From: Membranipora membranacea
Lineage: Eukaryota; Bryozoa; Gymnolaemata; Cheilostomatida; Membraniporidae
Assembly: GCA_914767715.1 (NCBI GenBank)
Contig: OU612069.1
Coordinates: 372,001-436,000, forward strand
Direction: 5' to 3'
DNA: 64,000 bases
The position numbers and the translations under genes were made by a program. The notes below the pieces were generated by a model that saw only the letters and a program-made list of their open reading frames with translations, was not told the origin of the DNA and searched no databases. How positions within the stretch are numbered: the stretch's first letter is position 1; each line of letters opens with the position of its first letter. Positions 49,869 to 61,544 of this stretch are shown in pieces.

Positions 49869-52800
49869 TTACTCAAAAATTTGGTAAGTCAAAGCCCCAT
49901 GAAAACCACAGACACAAATTATAGGTGTATTCAGATCAGATTTAAAAGTATGTGCAGTGTGTTGTAGACAAGGTATGGCATCGGAAAGAGACAACATAAT
50001 CTGGTTATTGGGATTAATAACACTCGATCTTTGCAACAACTTCTTATTTTCCTCGTTCTGTAGTTTAGAATCGAACATACTAACAGCAGTACCGATTTGT
50101 ATTTTTGCGATCATGAGAACAATGGGCAAGGTGGTCATAAAGTTAGCGTCACCTCGGGAAGGTTATTGCATTAGTTGAGTTCGTAAGATAGAACTTACTG
50201 TGTTGACATATTTCCTTTATCTGATTGATATTGCTATTAGCAAGGCTTGATAGAGTGGCGAAGGCAACCTTATCAGTCAGCACCATACACTTTATGTCGT
50301 ACTCAGCAACCATTTCTATCCGTCTCAGCAACAAGTAATCTAAAATTTCAATAAATGATTATTGATAACGGGTATAACACTACTGCAGATTTCAGATGTA
50401 CACCCCTTTGCTGGCATCTGAACATATTAGACTGACTACAAGAGATTATTAGAGAATTTATTGACTTTTTATCAAAACTCAACCTACGATAGAGAGCCGA
50501 ATGTGCCATTGCGAGTCAAATAAAGAAAATCATAGTGTGTACCTTTGATCTCTACTTTCATTGAACAGTTTTCACTTTCTCTGTATATGTGATAATTGTA
50601 GACCCCAACAGGTAGTTCCAGTCGATGTACAGCGCCATCTAGTGTGAGATCAAGTGCTGATAACCCAGTAGATGCAGAGACAACTCCTTTGATTACTTCT
50701 GGACACTCTTGGGTTCTTGATGCTGTGCCTGATTAATCAACAATAAAGGTTGTTACTGAAAGATTCAACTGGCACGATTATGAGGTATTGTACGAATCAT
50801 CCGTCAAATTAAAAAACTTGGTTTGACAGGCTTCAGCAACTCTCAGAGGGCTTTGAACTATGCAAGCTTAGCTTTACAAATGATCATATCATGAATGTGA
50901 TCAGAGCCGTGGGTGCATGTGTACTGGGTGTACAGGTCAGTGATGACAGTGTCTCAGGTTTAAAGTACTAACGGGTAAGACAATGAGTAGATAAAACATT
51001 TTCCAGGCAGATAATTGTGTGTACTCACCATTATTAATGACTGCAATGTTTATAGTACAGTTTTCTCTGTGGATGAAGTGACTACCCACTGCAAAAGCAG
51101 TCTGCTGGTCATGGGCTGTATCAACTAATGCTCTCTCCTCATCAGACGTCACATAGAATGTCATGTTTTTGTCCTGACAAGGGTATCTGGAAGTAGTTTG
51201 CTGAGTAGCAGCTGTTGGTGTGGTAGATGTAGTCGTTGGCATAGTTGTCAGTTTTTTATCTAAAAAATAAATAAGTTGAAATGGTTGAGTTGGTTTTAAA
51301 CCCTAGCTCAAAGAATATAAAAGAAGTAAAAACAGTAGTGAAGAAAGGCGCATAACATGCTCCACCCACCAATGATAGCACAGCCAGTTAGAAATTCATT
51401 TCCAAGCAGGTGCTTGGCTAACGGGTATTCCCGGGCTTGGTGGTTACGAGTAATGATAATAAGCAGTTCCTTAAATTGGCAATAAACTATCTATTTTTAT
51501 ACTCACTGTTATTTATCACTATGATGTTTATAGTACAGTTGTCTTTATTGATCACATGACTACCCACAGCAAGCCTAGCCTGTAAGTCAGGAGCTATTTC
51601 CGCTTGTGCTCTCTCCTCATCAGGCCTCACAAAGAGTGTCATGTTTCTGACTATGCAAGGAATCCTGGTGGTACTAATCCGGGTAGTAGATGTTGGTGGA
51701 GTAATTCTTGGTGTAGTAGTTGTAGGTGTGGACATCAGTTTTGGATCTAAGAAATTAAAAAAATTGAGCTTGTTGGGTCAAATTTAAAACATCATTCAAA
51801 TAGAAGCAATAAAAAAATAACTGCAGTGATGACTGGAATATAACATGCTGCAGCCACTGATGTTTGCACCGCTATGATTTAGTTATTTCAGGTATTGTTT
51901 TTCCTAATTATCTATGAAAAATAAAGAAAGTTTTATAAAGAAAGAGTATGTCCCGGACAATAAATTCAACGTAACGTAAAGTATGTCTCAATTATTTATG
52001 TCAACGTACGTATGAATAGCTTGATTTGACTGTTTTGTCCGACATATAGCGAGGTACTAGTGAGAAGTAGAGAGGAGGGACCGTACAGACATCCTGAGCA
52101 GAGATCCAGTGTGGATACTTTGTCTGTGTTCATGTCAACTAACCGAATCTTGTTATTATCCCGGTCAGCTACAAGTAGCGTCTGATTTCCAATGAATGCG
52201 AGGTCAAGTGGGTTGCTGAACAGAGAGTTTGCGAGAGAGCTGTCTCTGTATCCGCTGTTTCCTCGTGAGCCTGTGATGAGTTTGATTCTTTTATCTATGT
52301 ATGTGATACAGTACAGTTCATTGTGATGTGATGTCGTCACATATATGTCACCGTTATCACCTTGTGTCAGGCTACTCATATACCAAAGGATGTCAGATTT
52401 CACAAGAGTACCAACAGCTCCGGTATTTTTATCAACTTTCCTCACAGCACAGTTATTGCTGTCAATGATGAGAAGCATCCTGCCATCCTTGTTGTCTTTT
52501 ATTACAGCTACGGGACGGTTGAACCGACCAATATCACCGTCTTTAAATCCATATGACTCACATTTTCCACTGAGTACAGAGACTGTTCCTGTAAGACGGT
52601 CAATTACTCTCAGGCAGTGATTTCCGCTATCAACTACAACTATACGTTTATCGGTGATCTGTGTGAATCCGGAAGAGTACGCGAACAGAGCCTCAGATCC
52701 TCTCCCATCTCTGTATCCTCTCTGATTAGTACTCCCAGCTATGATTGTAGATGATGAACCATCACTTGTCATAAGCCAGGCTAAGTCGGAGTAAATGATG

Positions 52801-53262
52801 TGACATGGTTTGTAGTGATCGATTTCCATGTGACCAACACCGTATTTCGAAGGGGTGAAGTTTGTAGATACTAATATCTCTAACCTGTAAATATTAACAT
52901 TTTTGTGAATAAAAGTTGTTTCTACATAAAATCTTATCAATCTAGTAATTAGGAAAGCAGATATTAACACAGTTACTCACCGATCGACCACAGACTGTGT
53001 ATCCTGATCCATACACCAACCACGCTTCAGAGTCATACAGCATAAGACCTGCAGCAAAAATAGCCTTGATAGAAAATATTTTTGTCTAAAGAATAATGGT
53101 TTAAGGAAGGTCATTCTGATAAATACAGAATGAAGAATAAACACATTGGCAGTTAGATTGTAAAATGTTCCCTAGAAAATTGAGAAGCACATAGCAGTTC
53201 AAATCACTTCATCAAAGTATCATCATCATACTTACAAGTACAAACACTAATCTTAGCTCCAT
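49869..53262 (-). CDS. Secreted NHL beta-propeller protein with three cysteine repeats, 8 exons
   Basis: Minus-strand exons: 53236-53262, 52981-53048, 52010-52884, 51507-51746, 51029-51259, 50543-50728, 50199-50339, 49869-50152. Phases agree throughout, and 2052 nt gives 683 aa plus stop. Residues 1-22 are a signal peptide (MELRLVFVLVLCC...). The 875-nt exon encodes an NHL propeller of about five blades with GYRDG, VVVDSGNHCLRVID, GFKDG and LLVADRDNNKIRLVD signatures. Then come Thr/Pro-rich linkers and three exon-encoded modules of about 55 residues: an initial Cys, a DEERA-type middle and an NCTIN or NCSMK end. Exons 7-8 add a DYLLLRRIEM...IKC module and a C-terminal region with a moderately hydrophobic stretch. 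The repeated module matches no family I recognise. Extracellular binding is the likely role. The final two exons are less certain than the first six. Confidence 0.8.
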
Positions 53263-53704
53263 AGTTCTCCAGCTGCTGAACATTCCTGATGATGAGGATA
53301 GAAGCTCCTCTCAACAAGTCTTATCAAAGTGCTGTAAGCGAATGAAGCTTTAGGAAACTTAAGCGCACCAACAAGTGATGCAGCTAACGTAAGCTCTCTT
53401 AACCTGGTATATTTTATATGCGTCAAACTTCTGATAAGGGCGCTGAGTGAACCATTCACTACCCTGGTACTGAATATTGTTGACATAAGAAAGCATTATC
53501 AGTGTACATATTACGAGGTAGCCAAAGTTGACTATGCCAATTGCAGTGTAATATCAATTTCTGATTATATAACTGTATAGCTGATGTGTGCCCAATCATG
53601 TGATAATAATGGAGGGTGGCAACAAATATCATACACAACCGCTAATTCATTTTATTGCAAACAAGATGAACCTATTCAGAATGGAACATGAAATGAGAAT
53701 GATT
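53263..53704. other. Spacer between tandem minus-strand genes
   Basis: 442 bp between the NHL start codon and the next stop codon upstream, presumably containing the NHL promoter. No clear TATA box was identified. Confidence 0.4.
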
Positions 53705-55351
53705 TCAAAACGGGCTATATTCTCTGAGGGTAAACAAAGTAATTTTCTCTTGTGATATCTTTAGACAATAAATTATTCTCAACTGCCTAGAGATATCACC
53801 AGATATGAGACACGTGCTGATGTGTGACGGTTCGAGTATACAGTTCTCAATTGAGGCAGCAGACTCAGATTTATGCCCAGTGTATGTCAGAGTGTTACCT
53901 CTTTCAAGGATTTGCACGGGGAAGCATACTCCCTCATATCGTAACTGTAATATTTGTTAATTATATTACGATGTGTTTTCAGTATTTTGGCAACCTTTAA
54001 TCTCTGTCAAGAAAAAACAACTAAATTAAAGTCAAGCAGAAAGTTAACCTTCAAATTTAAAAGCCAAACTTTTGCTGAAAGATAAGTAATTGTCTTTCTT
54101 CAGCACAAGTAACATTCGTAATCGTCTCACCTCATTGTCTCTGCCGTGGATTGTTATGTTGAATGGTCCGACTAAGCTGCCTATCCTTCTAAACTGGTAA
54201 CCTGGAAAACACTGTGAGGTGTTCTGGTAACTGCGAAGGTTATGGTATTATTACAATGTATATTTGAACACAAACAAATAAAGGTTGACTAGTCTCCTCC
54301 TGCAGTCATTTATAATGCCTAGTACTTTATGATGAATATACGTTATATTTAGTACCGCCATAAAATAACAGAAAAAGCAAAATAAATCAAATATTTTAAA
54401 AAGAACTTATCATCATATTTCCTCCAAGAAAACACCTAGAGCATGAGCAGTTCCAGAGCTTTGAACGGAACTTGACAGTTGAACAGTATCATATGTTTTC
54501 AAGAATCGTTTTTTTGTGCTGTGAAACGGTATCCCTCCAACAACAGCTACAAGATTCAGAATCTTCCATTTCAGGTGGTGTGTGGCCAAAGAAGGTAGAA
54601 ATTCTCATTACCGAATTCAATCTCACAGCTTATTCACCCATAGAATTTAGTATTTTTCATGAGGAACAAAATGAAACTCTAATTTTGTGATATCATCATT
54701 GGTTCAAAGTTCAGGAGCAACATAATATTGGGTCAGATCACAAAATTCATTTCCTGGTATAATTGAGACAACAACACTGAGTTTAACGCTGTAGACTCTT
54801 AGAAACCGAACTTCATTTCTGAATCTGTGAGCAGTCATTGGTGCAATGTATTGTTGATGTATTTGATCAATATATAATATATATGTATATATATATATAA
54901 ATATTTATGATGAAATTCAAGATTAGCCTCCATCTTTGGGATATAGAAGGGTTTACAGTACAATTACACTTTGATATTATTTCCTCATTTCCTATTTTCT
55001 ATTTTGGATACCAAGCTTGAAGCAAGGAGTCTGTAACTCCTTGCTTGAACGTACAAAACTAAATGTGAAATAAATTTGATGCCTTTTTAAAAGGTTGTTG
55101 GTTGTTTTGTTGCTGCTGAAAAGTATCTGTGACATTACAGGTCCTCAATTCTACAGATAGCGTAGAATATTCCTTACTTCTGATCCACTCTAAATGGTGC
55201 ACTTTGGGGTGTACACTAACAACTAGTTAATGGCAAATGCTCAATTCATATAAATATACAACTCGCCGAATTATACTATTCTACCTCTGAACCGACAACC
55301 ATCACAGTAATTTAATCCTGATCGACCTGTCCTGTTACAGTGATATCGAAC
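53705..55351 (-). CDS. Small cysteine-containing orphan protein (partial, 3 exons)
   Basis: Exons 55285-55351, 54131-54201 and 53705-53944 join in phase (0, then 1, then 0). They carry CNRTGRSGLNYCDGCRF, then FRRIGSLVGPFNITIHGRDN, then YEGVCFPVQILERGNT and a tail ending at 53705. There are seven cysteines and a glycosylation sequon (NIT), suggesting an extracellular protein. The first exon must lie upstream of 55352 and end in phase 0, but none was identified before the LINE remnant at 55555. No family is recognised. It lies head-to-tail with the NHL gene. Confidence 0.55.
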
Positions 55352-55497
55352 CTAGAGATAGAAGAAACACGGGTGAGAGACATCGTCATGATAGACAAAC
55401 ATATACAATATAAACAAAACAAGATATAAACTCGCAACCACAATCACACAATCATCTTGGTTAGGTTTACTTAGCTGATTGCATATTCTGTTCTTGT

Positions 55498-55556
55498 TTT
55501 TCTGGTCGTTTTTCTTGTTGTTTTTCTGTAGGTTTTTCTGTAGGTTTTTCTTGTTA
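55498..55556 (+). repeat. ~12-bp T-rich tandem repeat
   Basis: Variants of TTTTTCTTGTTG and TTTTTCTGTAGG repeat about five times, directly before a LINE remnant. Confidence 0.65.
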
Positions 55557-56110
55557 TTATAATTTTAATGATCATGTGCATGGTATAGTTTCAACCGCCT
55601 CTCAAAGGATGTATGTAGTCAGGAATTTTGTATTTTTAAGCTCTAAATCAATATCAAATATGCTTTTTAAAAGTTTTATTGTATCACGAATCTCCTATTG
55701 CTTACCCATTATTTTTAAAAGATTGTATGCTGCTGACAAGCAACGCCTGTGTAAAATTTTCCTTCATTTATACCATGATGGACAATCAGACATGAACACA
55801 GGCCTTACGCTATATTCACGATGAGGATCATTTCATCAATGATTTGTTGAGTAAATGTCCATCTGGCAGATACCGTACAGTAAAACATAGAAGCTCACTG
55901 GGGAGAGACTGCTTTCTGCGTCAGATCACTCTCATTTTATACGAAATACTTTTTTAGACAGAGATTTGATTATTTTTATTCCAAGTGTCTTCGCTTTTTC
56001 TTGCTGATTCAAAGTGCCAGCAATTACACTGTATTTCGCGACTCATTTTTCCTTTTAATAATGCTGTCAGTGATAGTAATAAAATCTATCCATCCATCCA
56101 TCCATAATAC
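55555..56110 (+). mobile_element. LINE 3' remnant with ATCC tail
   Basis: An 82-codon frame (55576-55824) reads like the RT C-terminal region: ASQRMYVVRNF, then FKSFIVSRISYCLPI and LYAADKQRLCKI. It continues in another frame with FINDLLSKCPSGRYRTVKHR and SLGRDCFLRQ. It ends near 56110 with (ATCC)n at 56086-56104, a typical CR1/L2-like 3' microsatellite. It is 5'-truncated with at least one frameshift. Confidence 0.65.
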
Positions 56111-56779
56111 TATCTGATACTGAATATGTGGCTAGGTATCTGTGTGCTGTTGCCACATATTTCAGCTCCAATTTATGTCTGATGTGCTCAGTTCTCTTGG
56201 TGGGTCAAGAGTCCCTGAGCTAAGCTCTTCACTTGCTATTAATACTTCATCCACTCTCCCTAATCATCCATGTTCATTCATGTATGAACTAGGGGTCCTC
56301 ATTTATACTGTTAACATATTTGTAATACATTGTAGTTGTCTTCTCATCATGTTCATGAGAAGACGACTAGCAAAAGTAATGCCTAAATTCCTCATACTCA
56401 CAATCTCTATTTGCATTCACATTACGCGTAACCACATTCATCTAAACTCGTTCACAACACTTCCTCTCTTTTAGTGTATTGTTAAAATACAAAATATGGT
56501 TGTCATGATATAAAACATTCAGTCAAATTTTTATAAAACAATTGTTGATGATGAGCTTGATTTCATTTAAAAGGAGGTTTATTGTAAGTTGACCACAACG
56601 GAGAAAGGTTTTAGCAGAAAACTTTTAGTATTTAAAGTAAAATAACAGTGTTGAATGATGAAATTGATACTGTTAACAGTCTATCTTGCTGCATATTTCG
56701 ACCGTTGTGTCTATCACAGAGCAGCCAGAAGTGAGAAGAATACTTTATATGAAGGTCTAAGATTTCACTAAGGCCACTT
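56111..56779. other. Intergenic, nothing recognised
   Basis: A 110-codon plus-strand frame at 56142-56474 has hydrophobic stretches but no domain or splice evidence. Confidence 0.4.
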
Positions 56780-59700
56780 CTATTCACATAGGTAATATTC
56801 GTGAGTAGTCGAGCAACGGCGACTCCAGATTTTGGTTTTGTTTCCGGGCATATATCCACATACTCCGCCAACACCAGACACTGGTGTAGATTGCCCCCAA
56901 ACAGCATCATTTAAAGATAGGACTGGGCTGGATCCGGCCCTACCATCCCAACTCCAGCTGGCGTTGACTGGTCTCAGTCCAATCCAGAGATCAGTCTTCC
57001 AGTCTAGAGATAGGAAATATTTTCTTCCTTTACTGCTCGTAGCAATTAACAATATAAGTTGTATTTAACATGGCAATTGATATCCAGAGTCCTTAGAAAT
57101 CAGATGAGTTACAAATGTCATCGTCAACTTTGCTATGTTGAGTTTTGTAAGGTTTTGTCAAGTTAAAATACGCTTTGTCTCTGCCTAAATGTGAGACAAT
57201 ACTACTTGGGACAAGCTGTCTGTATTTCGTTTTCTGTATTTGATATCGATTGATTCACTAGCTTTCTTTAGTAATTACTGATAATAACTGAATAGAATGA
57301 GAATGTGGATGTTCGAAACGAATTTCATCAACACATATACAAGTCTATATGATTGCTTCTGGTTAGACAAGTTAGAAATTCAGGCAATTTCCTACCTCCA
57401 CAACCACCAGAATCAAAGAGTCCAAGTTACTTTACAGTCCAGCTGCAACAGCTACTCACACTTGACAATATTTACATTTACGCAAAGAGCTATGCAACTT
57501 TATTTATCACCACTGGCTACCAAATTCTTTGGAAAAAATAACAGTACTGATGTTGTATTCCTTACTAGGTTTATTTATATTCTGTTGGACTCTGTTAAAC
57601 CATTCCACTTCTTCTATTGTAGGAAAAACAGCAATACTCAGTCCTCGTTGGTTACATTGGCGTCTAGCTTGGCCCCAAGTGACTTTTCCAGGGAATAGCC
57701 ATACACAGGTCTTACTGTAGATGTTTGTCACACTTTGATATTCTACAATTTCAGCACATTCAAGGTCTGAGTGCAAAGCTAGCAAAGGTTACAGCATCAA
57801 GCTATGAACAAGGTAATGCATCTGAATAATAGGACTGTGAGCCGACCGGGTAAGATTTGAGTATTGAAACTTGTCGATTAGAAAGATCTCGCCTTCTTCA
57901 CAAGACTAAATTTCTACTGAAAAGTTGCCATAATGTGCAAAGTTTTGTAAATTTCTGCCAAATGAAAATTGACCTTTTTGCATTTAAAGTTTTCGTTTCA
58001 ATGAATACAGATGGATTGAGCTAACATCACGATTATTTCATTTGAAGTATTATATCTAGAAAGAAATCCCTTCTGTGTCAGTCAAATAATGGTCACACAG
58101 TCTTTGAATGAAAACTGAAACGATTGTTTAATGTTTTATTGACATTGTCTTTGAACAATTTTGCAGAAGGGTTTATCCTTTGGCACTGACTCGTATCAGC
58201 GTTATGTGCCAGGAAGGTTAAATTTTTGGCCTTACACATGATTAAAAGCGTTAAAGTTCTGAGGCTGGTTATGTTGAATGAATGTAAAAGCATACGTGGA
58301 AAGCGATCGGAGCAAGCGTCTCCGTGCAGCTCATGGAAAGTTTGGTCTAGTGTATCAGCTACAAGAAAGAAAAAAATGAGTGTTATAACAACATACCGAC
58401 TATACAGTCAGATTTTATATAGCATGGCAGTACAACCGGCTGTGTGCATAGCAATACTGTTACATTGTAAACCAAACTGATCCCGTATAGCTGTAAAGCA
58501 GCATATCATCAATATTACTTTGATATTGGTGATATTGGTGATATATTCTAATTTTGGTCAGGAGATAATGAGTAAGATACTAGAAGATACTGCAAAAAAA
58601 AACTTTTTTGCGCACATTTCAAGTCATTGTGAGTTTATTAGTGTCCAACCTGCATTGTTAAGCCGTGCTATAGTGTTATTTATGTCCTCATCGATATGAT
58701 TTTTGGTGCTATCTAACTCTTTACCCGCTTGTTTTAACCTCTCTGAAATATATAGAGACACTTTGGAGACGAAGAAAAACAATACAAATAGACTAATAAT
58801 CCTGTTGATCTCCCAGTTTATAGTATAATATAAGTCAATATTTTCTCTATGCATTGATACCGTAGTACACCAGGACTACACTGTAAATGTTCTTAGAAAG
58901 GAAAGAGTCTCAAAGAGGCTGCATCAATTTTTGAATGTTTTATTGATCGGTTCAAGTGTTGATCTTCAAGTTCCCCTTATTCCTTCAGCTCGATTACAAA
59001 TCATTTAATTTTCCCTGAATGAACTATCATGTAAGTTACCACCCATTTGACTAGATATGATATATAATATTACCATACTGAATAGAAGATGATGAATCTC
59101 TCCCGTGACCAATATCTTTGAGTTCCTTTTCAAGTCGTGTAAGCGTTGCTGAAAATCACAACATACATAGTTAAATCAAACCACTTGACGATAAGCTCTT
59201 CATTTTTTGTTGACGAATTTCATCGTCATCATCGTAACACAGCTGTATGAGGAGTTACATCATATTTCTTCAATACCCTGAGCACAGGTGTTGCTAAATC
59301 AGAGGCCGAGTAATGTTAGGAAGGCGATGACCAGTGATATGAATTCATGGATTAGTGATCAATTACACAGCATGGCTATTTGTGGAAAAACAGCATCAGT
59401 ATAAAACTATGTGTCAGTAATTGGATCTAGCTTAAATTCTGGCAGCTTTAGTTATGCATTGACAGACGTCCCAGAAACAACCTTTAAAAACTTGGGCAAG
59501 ATACTTGACAAAAGTTTACAAGGGGTTGGATGTATCATTACTGAACTTTTGGACTAATCAGAGATGTGAATTATTGCCCTTTGCTTGTTCAGTGTCAGAT
59601 ATGTTCCCCTTATCCATGAATATATATCAGTGGCGATAACCTTTACACATTGATACATAAGATATTGTTAAGCCAATCAGACTCAAGCTAGGCTGAAGAA

Positions 59701-61249
59701 CTAATGATAAATTATGTAGACACTGGCATATCTAGGTCTATGTTGTAAGTAGCCTCCTAACTCCAAAACCAAAAGAGGCTAACTCGTGGATGAACAACAA
59801 TCAGAATCTAAAATCAATATCTGCACATTGCTCCTTTTTAGCCTCAGCAAATTGATGGAAACTAAGAAATATTAAGAAAGGGTTTTATCGTAGTATTTGG
59901 ATAGCTAGATAGCTGTCTATAATTAAAACTCCAGTCTCAAATCTGGTGATGATTTTAAGGATAATGAATCTTTTACCTCGTATGTTAAGCTCTGACAGTT
60001 CTTTTTTCAGTAGAGAGTTTTTGTTGTACGCCGAAACACTGAGTATGACTGCGATAATTATAGAGAGTAGAGCTATGACTACTGATGTCATTACTATTAA
60101 CTTTAACCTTCTGTATGTATTTTCTGAATCCACCTCCGGTCCTGCAGCTACCTCTGCCCTGGGACATTTAAAACGAGGTATCAGCCACTCTGAGTCTCAA
60201 TCATGTTGTAACTGGTGATAAAACATGAGGTGCTCTGGGAGAAATGCTTATTAGTATTTATGTGCTGAAAGTAGACTGCATTTGACAGTAAAGTTATGAG
60301 CACAGTGCTAGGCCAAAGACTGGAATCATAGATTGATTTGCAGTGGCATTTTCATAAGCCGGGATGATCGACATGGTGTGACTGAGAGTAGTATACTCTA
60401 GAGAAGAAATTTTTTTTAAATATCGCAGGACATAGAGCTGCGCCACTATAAACATAACTCATCAGTGTAGACCATTGAATTCCATATCTGGAATAGCATC
60501 ATTAGCTTTCTTTTGCCAAACAATGGGCTTGCAAAAATAGCCAGTCCCTAGTAGCATTCTGGAAAAGCCCAAATCATCGACGTTGAAGGCGTTTTAATAC
60601 TGTCTGCAGTTTTGTAAAGAAGTTGATTTCCCAGGCTATATAATTCATGCTAGTAGGGACAGCCAATCAGATCAATTTCAGATGAGCCCCTGTGTTAAGT
60701 GTTCTAACTGCATGATGTTATGATACTATTTCCATTCTAAGAAAAGAATTTAATTCTGTGGTGTAGACATAGAGAGGTATGACCAGATCAAGCAAAACCT
60801 TATTGAGAATATTGACCCAATCTACCTAAAGACTGGAAACATCATTGTCAAACAATTCTGATTTAAAACTTGATATTGCATCATCATTAGAACGAATGTA
60901 ACATATAATTATGTGTTCTGGATTTGCCTTGTAAGCAGCGCCGTTTGATTTTTTCTTGGTAGCTATGGTCCCAGGGCTAATTTACCACCAGAACAAGAAG
61001 TGAACATTTGAACAAAATGGCTGCAATCTCGCGTACAATGCCTATGTACGAATGTAGCTAACCACTGAATGTTCCAGATCGATTACACTCTCATACAACA
61101 TGACCACACCAAGACTATATAATCTCCTCAGATAATCATGCAGCTTACTTTGTTCCGTTGTTCTGTCTGTTGTTTTCGGTGGAATCGTCACCTGCTTTCC
61201 TCCGTGATCTCTTCCCCTTATTTCGCTTTGGGTTGTCTGCAGCAGCCAT
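56780..61249 (-). CDS. Type II membrane C-type lectin, 7 exons (lectin 4)
   Basis: Minus-strand exons: 61149-61249, 59977-60158, 59074-59148, 58650-58742, 58236-58358, 57566-57766, 56780-57003. The first intron is phase 2 and the rest phase 1, exactly as in lectin 1. The sum is 999 nt (332 aa plus stop). The tail is very basic (KRNKGKRSRRK). A helix at about residues 54-76 (LIVMTSVVIALLSIII...) is the single transmembrane segment. The coiled-coil exons include a 93-nt exon equal in length to, and alignable with, exon 4 of lectin 1. The lectin domain (about 192-332) has CVWLF, RRQC, DLWIGLRP, WSWDG, CGY and YYLCE. There is no EPN/QPD-like triplet, so classical sugar binding is doubtful. It is the closest paralogue of lectin 1 in this window, at the opposite end and on the opposite strand. 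Confidence 0.8.
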
Positions 61250-61335
61250 TTCAGAGCCTTACTACGGTCGAAATACAAGACACTGCTCACTGCTAACTGA
61301 TACTGTAAATAATTTTGGACAGTTTGCTTCCTTTG

Positions 61336-61544
61336 TTACACCCAATGACACACGCTTATCATTGTAAAACCTTCCGATAACATAAGGATAGTATCAAGTT
61401 TGTAAGCTAACAAAAACAAACATTCTGTACGATATTCTGTTGACGAGGTCAGGGGAGAAGAAGACCAGCTGTAGGTCCCACTCATGTTACTACATTTTAT
61501 TTCAACCAACATGGTATGACGATAAGCAAACAGTAACCAGTAAT
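61336..61544 (-). CDS. Candidate terminal exon of an unknown protein
   Basis: A strong acceptor (TATTTTTGTTTCACAG) precedes a phase-1 frame of 68 residues ending at 61336. It begins with the shared Asp or equivalent plus YWLL and has VEIKC, an NMS sequon and a second cysteine (RTEC). The start resembles exon 7 of the NHL gene (DYLLL...IKC). No upstream exon was found, and it lies only 86 bp before the lectin 4 start codon. Confidence 0.3.

Noticed and set aside
53828-53845. GGTTCGAGT resembling a tRNA B box
   Set aside because: No A box or cloverleaf partner nearby, and it lies in a coding exon of the orphan gene.
56142-56474. 110-codon plus-strand frame with hydrophobic stretches
   Set aside because: No domain signature and no splice context; it immediately follows a LINE remnant.
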